Shown piece after piece: positions 54,736 through 64,000 of a DNA stretch of 64,000 nucleotides. Below the pieces are notes generated by a model. The model did not search any database and was not told the DNA's origin. It saw only the letters and a list, made by a program, of their open reading frames with translations. The translations under genes and the position numbers were made by a program. Position 1 is the first letter of the stretch. Each line of letters opens with the position of its first letter. The DNA comes from Trichobilharzia regenti (lineage: Eukaryota > Platyhelminthes > Trematoda > Strigeidida > Schistosomatidae): contig OX235264.1 of the NCBI GenBank assembly GCA_944472135.2, forward strand, positions 91,026,319 to 91,090,318, in the 5' to 3' direction.

Positions 54736-54749
54736 TACTTTATTACATA

Positions 54750-54895
54750 AAGCCGACGCACACCTGATATCTATGGTCGGCCTGCAAAATTTGGGCTACT
54801 GATGTCCATGCTGAAAATTCCATACTTGTACCAAAAATACAGTGTGGAATCAAACTGTAATCAAAATCAAAATAAAAAAACCCTGCTGATGAACG
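54750..54895 (+). repeat. SINE-A, head-truncated plus copy
   Basis: GCCGACGCACACCTGATATC, GCTGAAAATTCCATACTTGT and CAAACTGTAATCAAAATC with an A-rich end at 54,875-54,890. Confidence 0.8.
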
Positions 54896-55140
54896 ATCTA
54901 ATGAGAGTATTTATACTTATTTCGATGTTTCAGCTAGACAATTGGACAGTAGAACTCAGAAATCGGTTTCCTGAGTTCAGACTACAGTTCGTAGCAACAC
55001 TAAGAATGAAGCGAATAGATATCTTCATTAATCGATTCTTAAAGCTACGAGTAAGACATACGGTCTCAAGCTTTGGCTCTGAATTTCCATATAAGGGGTG
55101 CTGTAACTAGTAACTATCTACCAACTGTGCTATGATGACA
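54896..55140. other. No recognised feature
   Basis: A 102-codon frame (54,802-55,110) starts within the SINE-A copy and is not considered a gene. Confidence 0.4.
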
Positions 55141-55830
55141 TTAAACAGGATTCAATCGTTTTGAAAACAAAGCGAGACGTTGCAACTCATCGTTTACTTG
55201 GTGTTGCAGGACTTTCCCTATGGCAACGTTCGCGACGTTCGTCATGAGGGAGAGAGCAGAGTCGTTTTTGCGTCTGACCAGGAGTGTCTTATCATTTAAC
55301 ATATGCTCAGAAGTTTCGAGTGATTTCACGGCTTCAACCAGCATGTGAAATGAATGCCTATGCCCACGTAAAGTGGCACTTAATGGTTGCAAAACTGTAG
55401 TACAGTTTGGAATGAAACAAATTTAAAAATTGATGAGAACCAAAAGCCGTCATAATTTCTTCAAAGAATCAGGTAGTGAATAATCCTTAATGGCTTGTAT
55501 ATCATCAGGGACTGGCCTGATTTTTTGGCTGTAGATCAAATGCCCAAGGAATTTCAATCAGGCCTTGTCTAAGTTAATGGTCATCTCTTATTGATGAAGT
55601 CTTTCGAATACAGCCTTCATAGGATTCAGGTTTTCTGCCTAATCTGCACTCGCGATGAGTTTGTCGTTAATGAATACATTGACGAAGGCAGACCACGGAG
55701 TACTTGTTCAGTTTAACGTTGGAATGTATGGGTGGCGTTCATTAACCCAAAAGGCACGCCAATATCTGCCACAGTTCCTGTTTTATCTCTAATTTTAATG
55801 CTTCTATTAGTGGTCATACGTTATATTGAT
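55141..55830 (-). pseudogene. Gypsy-type RT/RNase H remnant
   Basis: The minus strand from about 55,830 has a FQR-like segment and a thumb region (LGI-like, about 55,535) in broken frames. Frame 55,141-55,392 begins LQPLSATLRGHRHSFHM and contains NVANVAIGKVLQHQVND, the D-A-S-x-x-A-I-GAVL position of the RNase H-like domain (first Asp lost), then LQRLALFSKRLNP. Integrase is absent. Confidence 0.75.
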
Positions 55831-56260
55831 AATATGTTGTTTTATGATTTTATTTGATTTGAATGAATGAAGTTCATTTGGATTTTGGACTACCTGTAGG
55901 AATTGTTGGTGTGGGATTCTTACGCAGAGACTTTTTGATCTCCGCTTGATTCTTTGGTAATCCTGTGGAGTCTATAACAATGCGAGTGTACTGCTTTTTT
56001 GTTAGATGTTAAAAATGGAAACATTGTACATAACTTTTGCTCAGAACGACTCATTGTAAAATATGCATAACTTCGGAGTACAATCTAAAATATAGAGTGT
56101 GCTGCTCAGTGCTTCATCTTCTCTCTGGTAATTGCTGTCTACTTGCTTCACTACTAACTGTGTTGTATCCTTTGGTTGTCTACAGGAACCTATCATCCTC
56201 ATCCGTAGACTATTCTACAACCGGTGCACAGCTTCTAACAGTAGACAGAACCCCAGCAGT
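55805..56260 (+). repeat. LTR-like repeat, relative of 23.45 kb
   Basis: The start GTGGTCATACGTTATATTGA and AGGAATTGTTGGTGTGGGAT match the plus-strand repeat at 23,465-23,580. Its orientation relative to the adjacent gypsy remnant is not what a simple 3' LTR would show. Confidence 0.5.
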
Positions 56261-56267
56261 GAACACT

Positions 56268-56460
56268 ATTTATTTTATTTATTACAGCTTGATTCCACAC
56301 CGTATTTTTGGTACAAGTATGGAATTTTCAGCGTGAATATCGGTAGCCAAAATTTCACAGGCCGACCATAGATATCAGGTGTGCGTCGGTGTGGGCTCGA
56401 ACCCCGGACCATATGCATGATCGGCGAGAATCCTAACCACTGTACCACCGACGCACCACT
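56268..56460 (-). repeat. SINE-A, minus copy
   Basis: Complete on the minus strand: head GTGCGTCGGTGGTACAGTGG to GGGGTTCGAGCC, body GATATCTATGGTCGGCCTGT, tail GCTGAAAATTCCATACTTGT to GGAATCAAGCTGTAA. Confidence 0.87.
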
Positions 56461-57055
56461 GTGGATTGTATTAATTACTTGTAACATTGGACTTTAACTG
56501 TTAAAACAAATAATCAGAGAAGTTATAGAACTCACTAACTGTATTTTTTATAGTATACTGTTATACTATTATTTCAGTGACTTGGATTTTTATCCCAACA
56601 TTTGTTGTTACCAAGCTCACTTACTATAAAGACTCCTACACTGTTTATGGTAGAATTTTGTTTGGCAATTTCTATTCTACATTGTTTGTTTTGTAGTTAA
56701 AAAATTATCTAATCCATACAGCTGCCTAACAACAGTGTTGAGGAAATTTTTTAGTTTTTCATGTAGAGCTACACAGATATTGCGACTGTCTTTTGAGCGT
56801 TTTTTTATTGTACCTGTCTGGAAGAAGAAGTTTTGATCATCCATACAGTAGGACGCATAGATCAGTCTCTTGCGATCAGATCCCACATAGTCGGATTTGA
56901 TCGTTACAGTATATATTCAGATACTTAATAATATCTGTGAACATTCCAAAAGCTACTTACTAAGATATTGTTCATCACAGAACTTCAGCGTTGTAATTAG
57001 TATGAAATTTTATGTTTCATACATTTGGTTCCCTTGATAAATTTCGGTAAAGAAA
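56461..57055. other. No recognised feature
   Basis: A 69-codon minus frame (56,677-56,886) has no recognised family. Confidence 0.35.
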
Positions 57056-57059
57056 GAGA

Positions 57060-57180
57060 CACAAAATTTGTAGCATAGAATGACACTATCATTCTATTTC
57101 ATAGGTTCTCATCAGCTGCACACTACTGCCTGAAATTACAATGGTTATAAATAGTAATATTACATACTTCAATTATTCTT
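57060..57180 (-). repeat. PLE terminal repeat with hammerhead-like motif (left)
   Basis: Inverse of 58,503-58,605 over about 100 bp. On the minus strand: GCAG, CTGATGA (57,109-57,115), eight bases, GAAA (57,097-57,100) and a 9-bp hairpin ATAGAATGA/TCATTCTAT (57,075-57,097). The base at the cleavage position is G, so this copy should not cut. Confidence 0.6.
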
Positions 57181-57189
57181 TTGAAAGAT

Positions 57190-57470
57190 AATATTCTATA
57201 GTTTGGTTTGTAAGCGTTAGTTATGTTTTTTACGAGTTGACCACGGATTTATATCAGTTAGAGAACCATTAAAAACCAGAAAGTACTGTGCAGCTGTTTC
57301 ATCCTAGTTTGGGAATCATCATCAGTACGCACCCACTGGGATTCGAACCCAGGACCTTCCGGTTACAAGGCAAGCAACTGGGACGCGATTCAATGGCTTA
57401 TGAATTCTAACTTCTACCAATTCATGATTTAGCGCGACCCCAACCACTGTAGTTGGTGGGACATCCATCC
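57190..57470 (-). repeat. SINE-C, minus copy inside the PLE
   Basis: Minus strand: tRNA-like head with B-box CCTGGGTTCGAATCCC (57,340-57,356), CTGATGATGATTCCC and GGATGAAACAGCTG (hammerhead remnant), tail to CTTACAAACCAAACTATAG. It separates the PLE terminal repeat from the PLE body. Confidence 0.72.
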
Positions 57471-57840
57471 ACACACGTGACATCTAATTGAACCTCACTG
57501 ATCATGACTTCCTACTAGAACTCCAGGAAACTCCATGAAAGATAATAAAGAAAACATTATAAGACGAAGTCATCCGGGATATAAGTATTACAATTTTTAG
57601 TTTAAGTCACCATCAATTTATATGCTATCAAACTAAGAGGAAAGAGGGAGAGGTGAGAGAAGACAGAAAACATAAAATCTAATAAACAGTGCTATCTTGT
57701 ACGTCCACATAGCAACTCAACAAGGTTAAAGTTCATCCAGTTGAAATCGTGTTCAGTGAGCTGAACTCGTTAGTGTGTATGGCTGATCAGTGTAATGAAA
57801 GTAATATGGTTACCTAGGGAGTGAGAGGCTGACTACATTC
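57471..57840. other. No recognised feature
   Basis: Nothing recognised. Confidence 0.35.
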
Positions 57841-57844
57841 TCTT

Positions 57845-58500
57845 TCTGTGTGCATAAGCTTGGTCTGAAACTTTTGCTTACAATTGCTTCAGTGAATCAT
57901 AGTAGATTCGCTGTCCTTTGTATGTTTAATATTTGGAAGGATTTGGAAATCCTGACAAAATGACCCGTATCCACAAGGTGTCTGGTAATTGCACTCTGTA
58001 AATATCTGCTTCCTTTTACGCATAAGTTTCTTGGAATATGCTCTGAAAACCGGATAGAAGTCCTGACTTCTTTCTGTCATTCCAATGTACTTGCTGTCGC
58101 AGGTGCATGTAAATTTATAAATGCAGCTGGAGGTGACATCAGCAGTTTCGACTGACTTATAGAGCATGTGGTGGTGTATAATGTCACCAGATCAGCTTCA
58201 GGGAAGCATCGCTTTATTGCTCCTTTCATCCTCTTGTCAATCTTTTGTGACACTGCTTCTCCTTTGTATGGGAGGTAAATGAACACTTTCTTCTTTTCAA
58301 TTGTTGGATACTTCTCTTTCTCATTTCTCCCTTTGATATACTTTAGGATAAATCCCTTTGGATACGCGTTTCTTTTAAGGCATTTTCAACAAAGCGTAAT
58401 TTTTCTTCAGTCTTCTTAGGCGAACATAACTTACTGGTTCTGTCGCATAGTGTTCCTACTAGTCCCTTTATGTTTTCTTTATTACCTTTGAAACATTGTA
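57845..58500 (-). pseudogene. Penelope-like element, linker and GIY-YIG, frameshifted
   Basis: The minus strand reads NALKRNAYPKGFILKYIK (about 58,340-58,400), then KKKVFIYLPYKGEAVSQKID and KGAIKRCFPEADL (58,180-58,290). After a frameshift come SSCIYKFTCTCDSKYIGMTE (58,060-58,120), which keeps the Cys residues and a YIG. An RSQ then degenerates. RT motifs are absent. The flanking inverse terminal repeats delimit an element of about 1.5 kb (57.06-58.6 kb), including the SINE-C insertion. Confidence 0.78.
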
Positions 58501-58502
58501 GT

Positions 58503-58605
58503 ATGAAATGTTACTATTTATAACCATTGTAATTTCAGGCAGTAGTGTGCAGCTGATGAGAACCTGTGAAATAGAATGATGATATCATTTTATACTGCAA
58601 ATCTG
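58503..58605 (+). ncRNA. PLE terminal repeat with hammerhead-like motif (right)
   Basis: GCAG (58,549-58,552), CTGATGA (58,553-58,559), GAACCTGT, GAAA (58,568-58,571), a 10-bp helix III (58,571-58,580 with 58,584-58,593, one G-U), A at the cleavage position (58,594), then CTGC closing helix I with GCAG. The gap of eight bases cannot form a normal helix II. Otherwise the layout fits a hammerhead. Confidence 0.55.
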
Positions 58606-58960
58606 GTCTTTCTTTCTCCGTCAGAACAACATGTTATTCGTTACACAACGAACCCGATCAGTAAAATTACTTTCATCAAAAAAGAAACCCCAAATGTTTG
58701 CGGCTGACTCTTTATTCTTATATTTGTCAGTAAAACTGGCTGTATGAAGTCTTTCCTGAGCAACTTCGCAGTGACTGACTTTCAACATAAAACTTTGTAC
58801 AGAATTACGGCATTTCTAGTTGCAACACTCCATGTGGTACACAAAGGTGTAAAAGCTTCAAAGAAATGTACGGGGAAAAAATATTTACATAGAAAAACAT
58901 GAAAGTTTGATGTATATGAGAGATCATGAAAAGTGAATACGTCTGTGCCACTGAAAACGA
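58606..58960. other. No recognised feature
   Basis: Nothing recognised. Confidence 0.35.
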
Positions 58961-58964
58961 TTTT

Positions 58965-59850
58965 GACTCATATTGTGGTGGTGTGATACAGGCAATGTGT
59001 GCCAACGGAATATACTATATTAATGAATATAAACTGTAGACATATAATCAGCGGTTTGATTAATGAAAAATATACCTTGGGTTCCGTTTCTGCCTTCTGT
59101 TGTTAAATTTGGTGTCCCTGCCTGCCGAAAAATGGAAAGCCTATGCCCTGCGATTCTTGATGGAAACATATGGATCTTTAGGCGGCACTTCAAGGCTGTT
59201 GCACAGTTGATTGGCGTTCAAGATCAATCAGCGAAGAGGCTGTTACCTGGAACGTTGCTGGGAGGTCAGACGACGGCTGTATATGATATTGTGAGGCGAA
59301 AAACCGGCGAACACGAGACAGGGTCATTCAAACTGCTCCCAAAATGGGAAAGACCATACGTGGTCACCTCGTGACGGGGTCACGTATATACGATAAAGGA
59401 GCGGATGAACATCAGCGAGCTCCGGAACTCGATACAGCAAGACAAGTTAAAAAAAAGCCGCCACCACCAAAACAATCAAACTAACTTCAGCCGCAAGATT
59501 TTGACGGGGTCAAAAATGTGGTGGTGTGATGCAGACAATGTGTGCCAACGGAATATCGTGCTCACGCATTCCCACAGTTCAAAACCGCATACAATATATC
59601 TGTTTGAACATTCGATTTGATGTTAGACAGAATACATTTTCGATGGTTATATACTACATTAACAAAAGAATACAATGAATATTTGAACATTCTATTTCAT
59701 GTTGTTTGATGTAAGCCTAACTTGGTTAACGAATTTACCTGTAGATATATAAGCAACGGTTTGACTAATGGCTCCTGTGTCTTGCTTTTTGTTGTTACAA
59801 TATGAGTAACATTCTGAAGACTCCAACCACGCAGTCTACATCTCCATACG
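58965..59850 (+). mobile_element. LTR retrotransposon collapsed by internal deletion
   Basis: Related LTR-like segments lie at 58,970-59,060 and 59,515-59,790 (GTGGTGTGAT-CAG/A-CAATGTGTGCC, GGAATAT and a TATAATCAGCGGTTTGA/TATAAGCAACGGTTTGA end). Between them a frame at 59,063-59,374 starts with a gag-like segment and runs into FKLLPKWERPYVVTS, which resembles the GPY/F end of a chromovirus/gypsy-type integrase. Protease, RT, RNase H and the integrase core are missing: gag and the pol end were joined by deletion. Confidence 0.6.
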
Positions 59851-60605
59851 TGGCCAGCCCAAACCAAACGTCAAACACTTCAGGGACCAATACGAGGTAT
59901 TCCAAATTATTCTACATCACATAACACTGTTCATCGAAAAAGGCTGTGGTTCGGCGTGCGCGAACAACCTCTGTAATAAGCTAGAGTAGGTGTAATGGCA
60001 GAAGACAAGAGATTTGGTAATGGAATGTTTATTAGAAATTTGGTAAGTAATTACAGGGGTATTATGTATACCATAAATAAGGATCATCATTTGCAAACAT
60101 CGTCTGTCTTGTGCTGACCTTGGTATTGTGTTTCTTTGTCTTTTTTGTGTCTCACATATTCTGCCCCAGTACTGGTTAATTTCTTCTCTTTGTCGTCAAA
60201 ACTATCTCTCTGCTATTTGATATTTTTTTGCCAAAGAACGTCTCTTTATATACTTTTATACTGAAAACGTTCTCATCAATAAGGGATGCAAGGCTACTTG
60301 TTGACGTTGCCGGGAAATATAACCTAGCCAATTTCTCAGATATTTTCAAAACATGAAGAAATAACTCTCATGAGATTCCAAATTGTACTTGTGGTCTAAC
60401 AGCCTTTCATTAATTAAATTCTCCACATGTTCCACTCTCATATGCACAAATCTGTCCATAACTAAATTCTAAGCATTAGCGGTCATTTAGCAGCTGAAAA
60501 AAGGTACTTAGTGCACGCGTTGTGAAGAGTATTTCCAACAGGCCGCTGCAGATTTCCATCGGCAGCTGACTTCTATGAATCAGTGGTGAAGATTACATGG
60601 CCGAG
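59851..60605. other. No recognised feature
   Basis: Nothing recognised. Confidence 0.35.
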
Positions 60606-60609
60606 CAGA

Positions 60610-60828
60610 AATTATTTTTTTATTTTATTTTTTATTTTTATTTTTGATTACAGCTTGATTTCACACTGTATTTTTGGTACAAGTATGGAATTTTCAGCGT
60701 GGATATCGGTAGCCAAAATTTCACAGGCCGACCACAGAAATCAGGTGTGCGTCAGCGTGGGTTCGAACCCCGGGCCATGTGGATGGTCGGCGAGCGTTCC
60801 AACCACTGTGCCACCGACACACTCTCGG
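60610..60828 (-). repeat. SINE-A, minus copy
   Basis: On the minus strand: head GTGTCGGTGGCACAGTGGTT to GGGGTTCGAACCC, body GATTTCTGTGGTCGGCCTGT, tail GCTGAAAATTCCATACTTGT, GAAATCAAGCTGTAATCA and a 40-bp A/T-rich end. Confidence 0.86.
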
Positions 60829-60831
60829 AAT

Positions 60832-60943
60832 GAACCAATAAAGCATCTGTTGCTCAACAAACATTTCGAAAGAAATTGAGGTGGATCGGATAAGAGCTGA
60901 GGAAACACGCTAGGCCATTCCTCAAGTGGATGGTGAAGATATG
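60832..60943 (+). pseudogene. RTE-type LINE scrap
   Basis: Plus strand NEPIKHLLLNKHFERN then, in another frame, LRWIG-like and HARPFLKW: the RTE C-terminal KWRWIGHTLRK position. Too short for more. Confidence 0.5.
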
Positions 60944-60944
60944 A

Positions 60945-63840
60945 TAATAATAATTTAATAATTTATTTTACTTTATTCCAAAACAGACAGTACTTATAAT
61001 ACAGAATGGTATTCTCAGCATTTGCCATCAAATATGGCTTAGTGGAATTTTTATACTTAGACGTACATGCGTAAATTCTTCTAAAAAGACTCCTTGTTTT
61101 ACCTGAGGTGACACAAGGTTGGAGCTGCTGTGGGGTAAAGTGAATGCTCGCAGTCTGACAAAATTCTTTTAGCAAATTTGTTGCATGACATCAAGTGCCT
61201 TTCAGTGAAAATGTCAAAGATATGGCCCAATGGGATACCACTCGTCCTACTGACAGTCTTCAGAGTTCTATGAAGTATGACACAGTCTTTTTTAAGCAAT
61301 CCAGGAAAGAATAAGGGTCAGCAGTAAAGGCGCATAGGTAAAATACACGAGTTGACAAACTGTAAGAGGAGGGGCTGGGCTATGCTTGAGTGCCTTAACT
61401 TCTTAATGTAAAAAGTCAGGCGAAATATTCTTTTAGAAATCGCGAAGACATGGGAAGACCAGGATTGGTCAGAAGAAAGAATTACTCCAAGATACTTAAC
61501 TTCACAGTTGATTTCTATATCAGTATCATCAATTTTGCAAGGGTCATAGGAACCAACAGCTTCATCTAACTTTCGTTTACATCGGAAACTGAAATTAACA
61601 GTCTGGCATTTGGAAGGATTTAGTTTAAGGCCGTTACACGAAGACCATTTGCCAACGCCTGATAGAAAGCCGTTCATCTTAGCACAGTCAACCTGGGAGT
61701 TAACAGACGTTGAAATAGTTAGATCGTCGGCATACTTAACAAAGTTCGTTTCATCAGAGGGAGGCAAATCATGCAAAAAGAAAGAAAACAGAAAAGGAGA
61801 AAGGACGGCACCTTTAGGGACACCAGCCTCAGTAAGCAAAGAAGTGGACGACTTTCTTCTTTAGAAATAAGAATGCAGCCATTTGACAACCCAACAGTCA
61901 GTTTGAGTTTCAGCGAGCTTGTTTAACAAAATGTCCCTAGGTGCTGACTAGGTCAAAAGCAGATGTGTAATCTAGGAAGGTGCAGTGAACAAATTTAGCC
62001 CGGTTGTCTCAGCTGGAGACAATGTTGTGGTACAAGTCTGCAACTGCATCTGAAGTACTTCTGCTGTGTTTATAATCGAATTGTGTATGATCGTTAAAGG
62101 CTTTAAGTGAAGGCTGAAGATTAAGTAAGAGTAAATTTTCCATAGCTTTTAGAAAAGGAGACGTAATAGCAATAGGTCTAAATTTAAAACATGTTCCAGT
62201 AGACGAATTAGGGATAGGTACAATTTTGATGTCCTTCCAAACGGTTGGCACGACATTTCTGGAGAAAGATTCGTTAAATATGTCCATAAGAGAATAACAC
62301 AGGATGTCTGCACATTTTTTAAGAAAAACACTAGGCAAACTGTCTGGGCCCAGGCTACAAGAAGGGTTTAGAGACTGGAGACATTTTTGAACATCGTTTA
62401 TATTGAAACCAGGGAAGCAGGTTTCATTAACACTTGTAACACTAGAAAGTTTGGCATTTGTGGGAGAATATATGAAAGACTTGTTTAGTGTGCAAACATC
62501 AAAGGAATAAGGAATACTATTCATCTGCTTACCACCGGTAATTTCTTTAAAACGTTTCCTAATATTAGAGGCATTTTTACAGGATATAAACTTTTGGTTG
62601 TAAATTGAATTCATCTTGTGCATTTCAGATTTTATTAGGATGTTAATTCTTTTCAAACCAGTATTGTCCTTCATTTTATATAGCTTTTCTTTTTGTCTGC
62701 GAAGCATTTTATATTGAGGGCTGGAGAAACGGTCAAATCTGATGAAGAGCGTTTCTCTGGGACAACAGGTGTCAAGACAAAATTTGAGATAACTTGTAAT
62801 ATTAGAGATTGTGTCATCAAGAGAATCTTCATTAAACAGGTCCCACCTTTTGTCTTTGAGCATGCCCCTAAGATTCTGAACATTCTCTTTAGAGTAACAT
62901 ACATGTACAGTTTTCTTGGAGAGGTGTGAAAAAGTTCTCTTGTGTAATTTTCCATAAATTTTAGGTAAAACCCGTACAATACAATGATCTGAGTTAAAGA
63001 GTTGGGCTCTTTTACGAGCTTCGTATATTCCACGGTCATTTATAAATACAAGATCAAGGGAATTATCCAGTCTGGTGGGAAAGTTGACGACATTTTCATG
63101 ATCTAGCACTGTGAGAAAGCTGTAGTGACATGAATTAAAATCACCTGTGACTATGGACAATGAGTTTCCAAAAGAGGAGGCAGCGAAAATAGTGAATTCA
63201 TCAGCAAACATAGACAGTTTTGAAGTGCTAAAGCAAGGTGTGACATAAATGTTTGTGATATAAATGAATTTGTATTTAGATAGGTGTTTAGGTCGACATT
63301 TGACAGTTATACAGTCAATATTATCATTTGAGAATTTAAAACAGTCGTTGTTGGCAACAGACCACTAAGAATTGATAAAAGTAGCAATACCACCACTTCG
63401 CTTCTCCCTTGATCTACTTCGGTCTTGTGTGTACATATTGAAACCATTCAGTAAGATTAAATTGTCATCAAAGGAATCGTGCATCCAAGTTTCTTGAAGC
63501 GTTATTACACTTGTATTACGATAAATATTTGAACATAATGGAGCATCCAAGTAATTAATCTTGTTCGATAATGACCTGCAATTTGTGCTCACAATCACAG
63601 GAACAGTCATCTGATGCATTGGAGTGGACTTTAACGATCTTTGCCACCCACCATGATTCTTTTTCTTAAGGTTATTATATACTCGTAAATTATCAGGTTA
63701 AAAACATTTTAAATAATCGCGAGAGTAAGTAATGCGATTTGGACACATAGTTGAATAATTAAAACGAAATAAATCCAAGTAATCAGATGCAATATAAGTG
63801 ACAGAAAATTTTGGTAGCCCAAGGTTTAAGCAGGCCACCT
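60945..63840 (-). mobile_element. CR1/Jockey-type LINE, near full length, inactive
   Basis: On the minus strand: 5' leader GGCCTGCTTAAACCTTGGGC (about 63,835), then the endonuclease with VIVSTNCRSLSNK and LQETWMHDS (63,365-63,600). A stop near 63,366 follows, then VTGDFNSC and FNSDHCIV (63,211 downward; catalytic Asp/Asn and the final SDH triad). The linker and RT start GPDSLPSVFLKKC and FRPIAITSPFLK follow in the same 400-codon frame, ending at 62,009. After more breaks come GVPKGAVLSPFLF and YADD (61,318-61,839) and the C-terminus (60,963-61,299). The tail is ATT-rich at 60,945-60,962. At least four frame breaks. Confidence 0.88.
62009..63211 (-). CDS. LINE endonuclease C-terminus plus RT N-terminus, 400 codons
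   Basis: The longest open segment of the near full-length LINE. Residues about 22-26 TGDFN and 73-75 SDH are endonuclease active-site motifs. From about residue 285 the RT begins (CSLGPDSLPSVFLKKC, then VPTVWKDIKIVPIPN, FRPIAITSPFLK and FNDHTQFDYKHSRSTSDA). It ends before motif A, where a stop at 62,009 and frameshifts follow. As a protein fragment it lacks the RT active site. Confidence 0.8.
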   Translation of the reverse strand: MFADEFTIFAASSFGNSLSIVTGDFNSCHYSFLTVLDHENVVNFPTRLDNSLDLVFINDRGIYEARKRAQLFNSDHCIVRVLPKIYGKLHKRTFSHLSKKTVHVCYSKENVQNLRGMLKDKRWDLFNEDSLDDTISNITSYLKFCLDTCCPRETLFIRFDRFSSPQYKMLRRQKEKLYKMKDNTGLKRINILIKSEMHKMNSIYNQKFISCKNASNIRKRFKEITGGKQMNSIPYSFDVCTLNKSFIYSPTNAKLSSVTSVNETCFPGFNINDVQKCLQSLNPSCSLGPDSLPSVFLKKCADILCYSLMDIFNESFSRNVVPTVWKDIKIVPIPNSSTGTCFKFRPIAITSPFLKAMENLLLLNLQPSLKAFNDHTQFDYKHSRSTSDAVADLYHNIVSS

Positions 63841-63869
63841 ATATAGCATACAAGCTTATATATGCCAGC

Positions 63870-63980
63870 TTATGAGCACTCGCGGAATCAGTTAAAAGGG
63901 ACTGCCAAGGAATAGAATGAAATGTGTTGCTAAAGCCCTACATTCCACTTGGAATGAATGGGAATAATAACAAACTAATA
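63870..63980 (+). repeat. RTE LINE 3'-end remnant
   Basis: AATGTGTTGCTAAAGCCCTA, ATTCCACTTGGAATGAATGG and an AATAATAACAA end, the same order as 54,645-54,735. Confidence 0.6.
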
Positions 63981-64000
63981 TTATATAAATCAACTGAACT

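Noticed and set aside
54802..55110. 102-codon plus frame as a gene
   Set aside because: Its start is the tail of a SINE-A copy, so the frame is a chance extension.
61610..61864. 84-codon plus frame
   Set aside because: Antisense shadow of the LINE reverse transcriptase.

Overview
The window looks like nuclear DNA of a blood fluke (Schistosoma or a close relative). It is AT-rich and has no bacterial gene organisation. I recognise no host protein-coding gene in 64 kb. The organism call rests on an Smα-type hammerhead-ribozyme SINE, on Penelope-like elements (PLEs) with GIY-YIG domains, on RTE-type and CR1/Jockey-type LINEs, and on gypsy-type LTR elements. That mixture is known from schistosome genomes; the species is inferred, not proven.

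Almost everything recognisable is dead or damaged mobile DNA, often nested. (1) CR1/Jockey-type LINEs lie at 10.7-11.6, 16.8-18.6, 20.0-20.7, 26.1-27.7, 33.2-35.3, 40.2-41.0, 44.8-45.7 and 60.9-63.8 kb. The copy at 33.2-35.3 kb keeps a 476-codon open reverse transcriptase, and the 60.9-63.8 kb copy spans endonuclease to tail. (2) RTE-type LINE fragments lie at 11.6, 24.5-25.4, 30.6-31.6, 35.8-37.4, 38.3-38.7 and 39.1-39.7 kb, with poorer traces elsewhere. (3) PLE fragments of at least five lineages lie at 3.0-3.7, 7.2-8.1, 15.2-15.9, 21.1-21.9, 28.3-29.6, 40.9-43.2, 43.8-44.5, 50.0-50.4 and 57.0-58.6 kb. Several are flanked by hammerhead-like sequences in inverted orientation. (4) Gypsy-type remnants lie at 13.4-14.6, 23.4-23.9, 46.9-47.6, 55.1-56.3 and 58.97-59.85 kb.

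Five short non-autonomous families are interspersed, named here A, B, C, D and Smα. A and B share a tRNA-like head. The tail of A resembles the 3' end of the CR1/Jockey-type LINEs and the tail of B resembles the RTE 3' end, which suggests which LINE moves which SINE. C and Smα carry a hammerhead-like module after the tRNA-like head. C, D and Smα occur repeatedly as head-to-head inverted pairs: a minus copy followed at once by a plus copy, tails outward. The clearest is the Smα pair at 53.59-54.04 kb. Its 131-nt arms differ at two positions and each keeps the hammerhead core bases.

Other points of note are a tRNA-Arg(TCG)-like gene just upstream of a LINE 5' end (20.7 kb), and a 240-bp inverted repeat with two mismatches whose arms lie 3.5 kb apart (12.78-13.02 and 16.56-16.80 kb). 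Stretches where I see nothing are listed.
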